From an uncultured Arenicella sp. (GTDB taxonomy: Bacteria > Pseudomonadota > Gammaproteobacteria > Arenicellales > Arenicellaceae): a stretch of 44,699 bases of DNA. Each line of letters opens with the position of its first letter. Within the stretch, counting starts at the first letter, position 1. Position numbers and translations under genes: made by a program. Shown here piece by piece: positions 41,537 through 44,699 of the stretch. The notes below the pieces were generated by a model. The model was given only the letters and a program-made list of their open reading frames with translations. It was not told the DNA's origin and did no database searches. The stretch covers positions 1 through 44,699 of the forward strand of contig CALKRK010000038.1 of assembly GCA_937989675.1 (NCBI GenBank), in the 5' to 3' direction.

Positions 41537-42004
41537 ATGAAAAATTTTCTTTTGAAGAGTTGTTTAGTTACCGCATTAACCGCGTTGACTGCATGCGCTG
41601 TTACGCCTGACGGGCGCGTCGGTGCTGACCCGAACGTATTTGGCCGCGATAAGGTAATTCCCCTGGGCGCTGGTATTCTAAGCGCGGTTGTTTGCAACAA
41701 GCTGTTTGATGGCCATGGAAGTAAAGACGGATGGACAGCTGCTTGCGGTGCGGCTGGCTACTTCGCATCGACAGCATTTGTAAAACGTCATAATACAGCG
41801 CTTGAGGCGAATAGGGTCGGTCAAACTACCAGTTGGGACGACCCTGATGGAAGCAGGCACTCCGTGACACCAACGCGTACCTACTACGATGGCAATGTGC
41901 CATGCCGTGATTTTCGCCAAACCGTCGAAATCGATGGGCAAACCGAGATCATGGAAGGCAAAGCTTGTCGTCAATCGGATGGAAGTTGGCGTTTGGTAAG
42001 TTAG
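41537..42004 (+). CDS. Lipoprotein with 17-kDa-surface-antigen-like C-terminus
   Basis: 155 residues. Lipobox LTAC (Cys20) follows a hydrophobic signal, so it should be a lipid-anchored envelope protein. A small hydrophobic Gly-rich stretch near 43-80 (LGAGILSAVVCNKLF, GAAGYFASTAF) resembles the glycine-zipper of 17-kDa antigens. The C-terminal CRDFRQTVEIDGQTEIMEG with KACRQSDGSWRLV is the typical end domain of the RT0821/Lpp0805 surface protein group; two cysteines there may pair. Ribosome site AGG is weak. The 140 bases ahead show no firm promoter. Function: outer-membrane structural role, unproven. Confidence 0.85.
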   Translation: MKNFLLKSCLVTALTALTACAVTPDGRVGADPNVFGRDKVIPLGAGILSAVVCNKLFDGHGSKDGWTAACGAAGYFASTAFVKRHNTALEANRVGQTTSWDDPDGSRHSVTPTRTYYDGNVPCRDFRQTVEIDGQTEIMEGKACRQSDGSWRLVS

Positions 42005-42080
42005 TTTTCCCACACGTTTCGTTACCTGTGCGTCGCAAGACAATGGTCTAATAGTTGTAATAATTCAGCGGTACGATCAG

Positions 42081-42101
42081 CGGTTATTAATTCAATAACC
42101 G
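42081..42101 (+). promoter_or_regulatory. Hairpin next to the ribosome site of the beta-helix gene
   Basis: CGGTTATT, five-base loop, AATAACCG: a perfect eight-base stem whose last base touches the GGTGA ribosome site (42101-42105). It could be an operator or limit translation. Confidence 0.5.
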
Positions 42102-42111
42102 GTGACAATCC

Positions 42112-43380
42112 ATGAAACAAATATTGATCGGCGCGCTTGTAACAGGCGGCTTGCTTATTAGCAGTATGGCGGATGCCCGCAGCTATCAACGCGTTTACAA
42201 CGGCAATAACGATGGCGCAGGTAGCTTGCGCGCAGCACTCGACAACGGTGCGACCACTATAAAAATTAATCGTTCAGTCAGCACCATTAGTTTGACTGAG
42301 CCCTTGTATTACAACGGGGAGCGAAAGCTAAGCATTATTGGCTCTGGCCAAATGCTAGATGGTTCAGCCTTAGTTGGCAACGCGGATATTTTTACGGTAA
42401 GCAATGGCGCTGATTTGTCCTTATCCAATCTGAATTTTGTTGGCAATATGAACGAGGTAAACGAAGTGCCATCCAATCCGGTTGGAGGCAAAGGGATTTA
42501 CGTGAGCGTACCAGTCAATCGTACTGGTGTGGTGAAAGTGTCGCTCGACAATATTTTTGTGACACGAGTTGGTAACCATGGTGTACACATTTCCGATTGC
42601 ACGCTAGGCGATGATTGCGGCGGTGGCAGTGGCGGCGGTGGTGAAGGTTCCCCTGCGTCTGTGTATGTGAACGCTAATAAGCTAACCATTAACAAAGTCG
42701 GTTTTGGTAAATCAGATGCTGACGGTTTGCGTGTGGACGACAGAGGAGAAGGCAGTATCTATTTTTATGCAAACAATTCCTCGTTTTTGAATGTCGGCGC
42801 GGATGGCGTAGAGTTAGATGAAGGCAACGATGGTTTTGTTGTGGCCGACGTGCGTAATAGTCTGTTCGACAGTAATGGAGAATATTGTAATTTGATTCCG
42901 TTCGTTGCGGGTGGCCCTTGCGACGATGACGGCGATCGCGACGTTGATGATGGCTTTGATATCGACGAAGCGGGCGCCGGTTCTTTGTTCGCTAGAATTC
43001 GGAATACCCGAGTCACCAATAATTTTGATGAAGGGTTGGATTTTGACGAAGAAGATGGCGATAGTATTCAAGTTTGGTTGGCTAATGTTTACGCCGCTGG
43101 CAATGAAGACGAAGCCATCAAAATGTCGGAAGAAGATGATGGTGATTTAAGAGCCTTTATGCGCTCGGTAACAACCGTCAATAACAATGGCAGTAAAGAA
43201 GGTATTGAACTTGAAGAAGAAGGGGTCGGTGATGTGGCCGTCACCGTGCTTGATTCGAATATGATCGGCGGCGGCGATGAAGAGCTCAAAGTCGAACAGG
43301 GCGATGAAGGTGTTGGTACACTAAAAATACGCCGCTCAACGATTGGTGCACTGGATCTTGATAACGTTGACGAGATTTAG
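42112..43380 (+). CDS. Secreted acidic right-handed beta-helix repeat protein
   Basis: 422 residues. Signal peptide 1-22 (SSMADA). The mature start GNNDGAGSLRAALDNGATTI is that of CSLREA-like pectate-lyase-fold proteins. From about 205 to the end there are seven units of 25-35 residues with the plan D/E-G-x-x-x-D/E-x-E ... G-x-hydrophobic ... N/S-x-hydrophobic, for instance at DGLRVDDRGEG, DGVELDEGNDG, DGFDIDEAGAG, EGLDFDEEDGD, EAIKMSEEDDG, EGIELEEEGVG and EELKVEQGDEG. Acidic clusters at equal spacing would stack into a ladder along the helix, able to bind calcium or other cations. A Gly-rich linker with two cysteines is near 164-180. No active-site residues are identifiable. Confidence 0.85.
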   Translation: MKQILIGALVTGGLLISSMADARSYQRVYNGNNDGAGSLRAALDNGATTIKINRSVSTISLTEPLYYNGERKLSIIGSGQMLDGSALVGNADIFTVSNGADLSLSNLNFVGNMNEVNEVPSNPVGGKGIYVSVPVNRTGVVKVSLDNIFVTRVGNHGVHISDCTLGDDCGGGSGGGGEGSPASVYVNANKLTINKVGFGKSDADGLRVDDRGEGSIYFYANNSSFLNVGADGVELDEGNDGFVVADVRNSLFDSNGEYCNLIPFVAGGPCDDDGDRDVDDGFDIDEAGAGSLFARIRNTRVTNNFDEGLDFDEEDGDSIQVWLANVYAAGNEDEAIKMSEEDDGDLRAFMRSVTTVNNNGSKEGIELEEEGVGDVAVTVLDSNMIGGGDEELKVEQGDEGVGTLKIRRSTIGALDLDNVDEI

Positions 43381-43467
43381 CACTCACTTGGCTGAGCCCG
43401 TTGCCTACATCGTTTATCGATGATAAGCGTCGGGAATCAGTAAATCGTCTTTGTGATTTTGTAACGT

Positions 43468-43776
43468 CTAGAAGAGTAAGTCTTCGTAATCCTGAGTGCT
43501 GCACTCAATTGAGAATGCCAATTGAATATCGTGTTCGTCACACACTTTTATATAGTGCTCAAGTCTCTCTTCTATGCCCTTTGCTAATCGAAAGATACGA
43601 TAAAACAGGTCGCTTCCTGGGGTGTGTTTGTGTTCTTCAAGCACATCCATAAGCTCGGCGTGCAAAAGAAACAAAGTGTCGCCTTGAATGACTGAACCTA
43701 ATACCTTTCTGTTTGGCAAGCGCACCACGGCGTTGTCGACCAGTTCAGAGTATATTTCGATGTCTTTTACATCCAT
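43468..43776 (-). CDS. DUF6959-like small protein
   Basis: 102 residues from ATG 43776. The open frame extends to a TTG at 43818, but that start would add an Arg-rich piece with no ribosome site. IEIYSELVDNAVVRLPNRKV and GSVIQGDTLFLLHAEL fit the V-R-L/M-P-x-R ... G-x-x-x-Q-G-D-x-L pattern that I recall for DUF6959. Cytoplasmic, acidic, helical C-terminus. Function unknown. Name moderately sure. Its 3' end faces that of the beta-helix gene. Confidence 0.72.
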   Translation of the reverse strand: MDVKDIEIYSELVDNAVVRLPNRKVLGSVIQGDTLFLLHAELMDVLEEHKHTPGSDLFYRIFRLAKGIEERLEHYIKVCDEHDIQLAFSIECSTQDYEDLLF

Positions 43777-43880
43777 ACAGGGAGTTCGTTTTAAGCGATG
43801 GCCACCCCACGCGACCAACTAATACAAAACATCCTAACACAGCCATCTTGTCGGCGTATTCAGCCTAACTCTAACGATGC

Positions 43881-44579
43881 TCACTCTGCGAGTTTTGGCA
43901 GAAAAGAGATGTCTACGTAATATTTTTTTGGGTTACCTTTTTGAATTAACACCGACACTTCTTCTCTATCGATATGGTCGCTCGGGTCAAACCAAATATT
44001 TTCACTGTTGAAGATATGTATTTCTGAAGTAGCGGGGTTTTGCCATTGGGCGATGATGCGAAAAGGGCTTCGGCCGTTAACCCTTACTGAGCGATTGATT
44101 CCGACGCTTTGAATCTCAGCCAGAATAGGTACACCAAAGTTCTTTAGGTAGCTGATCTTACGTTTATTTAACACACCTGCAAGCAGCATCGACCCGCCGA
44201 TGGCAAAGAATACAAAGCCTAATCCTCCTAAAATCGATGTGGCTCCCCATAAGGAAAAGTATCCGTTAATCTTGGCCTTGTTAGGGTTCTCTGGCTTGTA
44301 AAAAACTTCGACGGTTTCTCCTTTTGAATAAGAAGGAGGGTTACTACCTGAGCTCGAAGTAAAGGTGATGTTTTCGCCTGTGTTTGTTGTAAAACTTACT
44401 CTCGGTTTGTAAACGTCTGAGTCACTTGAGCGTGAGTAAACCAAGTCGATGACTTGACCGTTTGTTGTAATCGCATCTTTTAAAAAGTTTTTCGTATGAA
44501 TATAGGAGTAGGCAGCGCCAACCAACATTCCTAAACCAATCAGCGTAAAAACGTATTTCAATATCGATATTGCTTTCAT
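43881..44579 (-). CDS. DUF3592 membrane protein
   Basis: 232 residues with two membrane helices, near 8-26 and 110-133. Between them a short beta-domain (38-105) follows the DUF3592 pattern: TNGQVIDLVYSRSSDSDVYK, then PRVSFTTNTGENITFTSSSG and VEVFYKPENPNKAKI. A second, similar beta-domain follows the second helix (about 145-228), ending in a YYVDIS strand. The family is widespread, membrane-bound, and of unknown function. It lies 7 bases after the stop of the acetyltransferase fragment, on the same strand, and is probably co-transcribed with it. Confidence 0.88.
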   Translation of the reverse strand: MKAISILKYVFTLIGLGMLVGAAYSYIHTKNFLKDAITTNGQVIDLVYSRSSDSDVYKPRVSFTTNTGENITFTSSSGSNPPSYSKGETVEVFYKPENPNKAKINGYFSLWGATSILGGLGFVFFAIGGSMLLAGVLNKRKISYLKNFGVPILAEIQSVGINRSVRVNGRSPFRIIAQWQNPATSEIHIFNSENIWFDPSDHIDREEVSVLIQKGNPKKYYVDISFLPKLAE

Positions 44580-44586
44580 ATTACCC

Positions 44587-44699
44587 TCAATCTAGTCTCT
44601 TCAAAAAACACACAACACGCTCTGTTTCCACAAAGCCGAGTTGTTTGTGCGCACTAATGCTTGAAGTGTTAGTTACTTCTGTATCACTTGCAATTTCAT
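44587..44699 (-). CDS. 3' end of an AAC(6')-like GNAT acetyltransferase (cut by window edge)
   Basis: Reading the minus strand from the right edge in the frame that begins at 44697 gives 36 residues and a stop: EIASDTEVTNTSSISAHKQL followed by GFVETERVVCFLKRLD. This matches the C-terminus of aminoglycoside 6'-N-acetyltransferases (E-x-A-S-D-x-x-x-x-N-x-x-S-x-x-A-H-x-x-L-G-F-x-E-T-E-R-V-V). The gene is partial only because the window stops. Chromosomal relatives may act on other amines. Confidence 0.8.
   Translation of the reverse strand, partial: EIASDTEVTNTSSISAHKQLGFVETERVVCFLKRLD

Noticed and set aside
1-44699. Prophage, transposon or CRISPR content
   Set aside because: No integrase, transposase, cas gene, spaced direct repeats or tRNA-end attachment site was found on either strand.

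Overview
The window is a bacterial chromosome segment of roughly average GC, dense with genes and without tRNA, rRNA, insertion sequences or CRISPR. TonB-dependent uptake, Tat and lipoprotein signals, RpoE-like ECF sigma, ArsJ, the LeuA/AsnS types and the many secreted proteins point to a Gram-negative heterotroph. A marine gammaproteobacterium is my best guess, by inference only.

Layout. (1) 120-4950, minus strand: a Tat-exported ferritin-like protein, a small c-type cytochrome, an ECF sigma factor, a WG-repeat secreted protein and a small secreted protein, possibly one transcription unit. An ECF-type promoter candidate lies in front. (2) 5063-7591, minus strand: two tandem PuuE-like (polysaccharide deacetylase fold) hydrolases and an isochorismatase-fold amidohydrolase. 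Divergent from it, 7758-21154, plus strand: a tightly packed run of twelve genes. It holds a GST, an unknown protein, a CaiB-type CoA transferase, HMG-CoA lyase, HyuA, HyuB, an N-carbamoylsarcosine-amidase-like hydrolase, an FAD oxidase, a CMD/AhpD-like protein, an MDR reductase, an exported double VOC protein and an exported CpeT/CpcT-family protein. Together these look like a pathway that opens cyclic amides or imides, removes the nitrogen, activates the acid with CoA and cleaves it. (3) 21199-23255, minus strand: a KAS III-type enzyme followed by a seven-helix membrane protein with a cytosolic Fis-type DNA-binding domain, a plausible signal/receptor pair. (4) 23696-26618: asnS, then VOC, SnoaL-like and GNAT proteins. 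(5) 26660-32598: an MFS transporter and a small membrane protein, divergent from a TonB receptor, an alpha/beta hydrolase with His at the nucleophile position, and a DUF3598-like lipocalin-type protein. (6) 32603-37257: a secreted InlB-repeat protein, the GAPDH-ArsJ arsenate-detoxification pair, and a serine hydrolase with an Lrp/AsnC regulator. (7) 37447-39096 leuA, followed by a clear terminator. (8) 39322-44699: a GlxA-type regulator with a Tat-lipoprotein hydrolase, a 17-kDa-antigen-like lipoprotein, an acidic beta-helix repeat protein, DUF6959-like and DUF3592 proteins, and the 3' end of an AAC(6')-like acetyltransferase cut by the window edge.

Most likely novelties: the 5-21 kb catabolic locus ending in an exported bilin-lyase-family protein, for which breakdown of tetrapyrrole-derived imides is one testable reading; and the KAS III plus membrane Fis regulator pair. 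Substrates are inferred, not shown.
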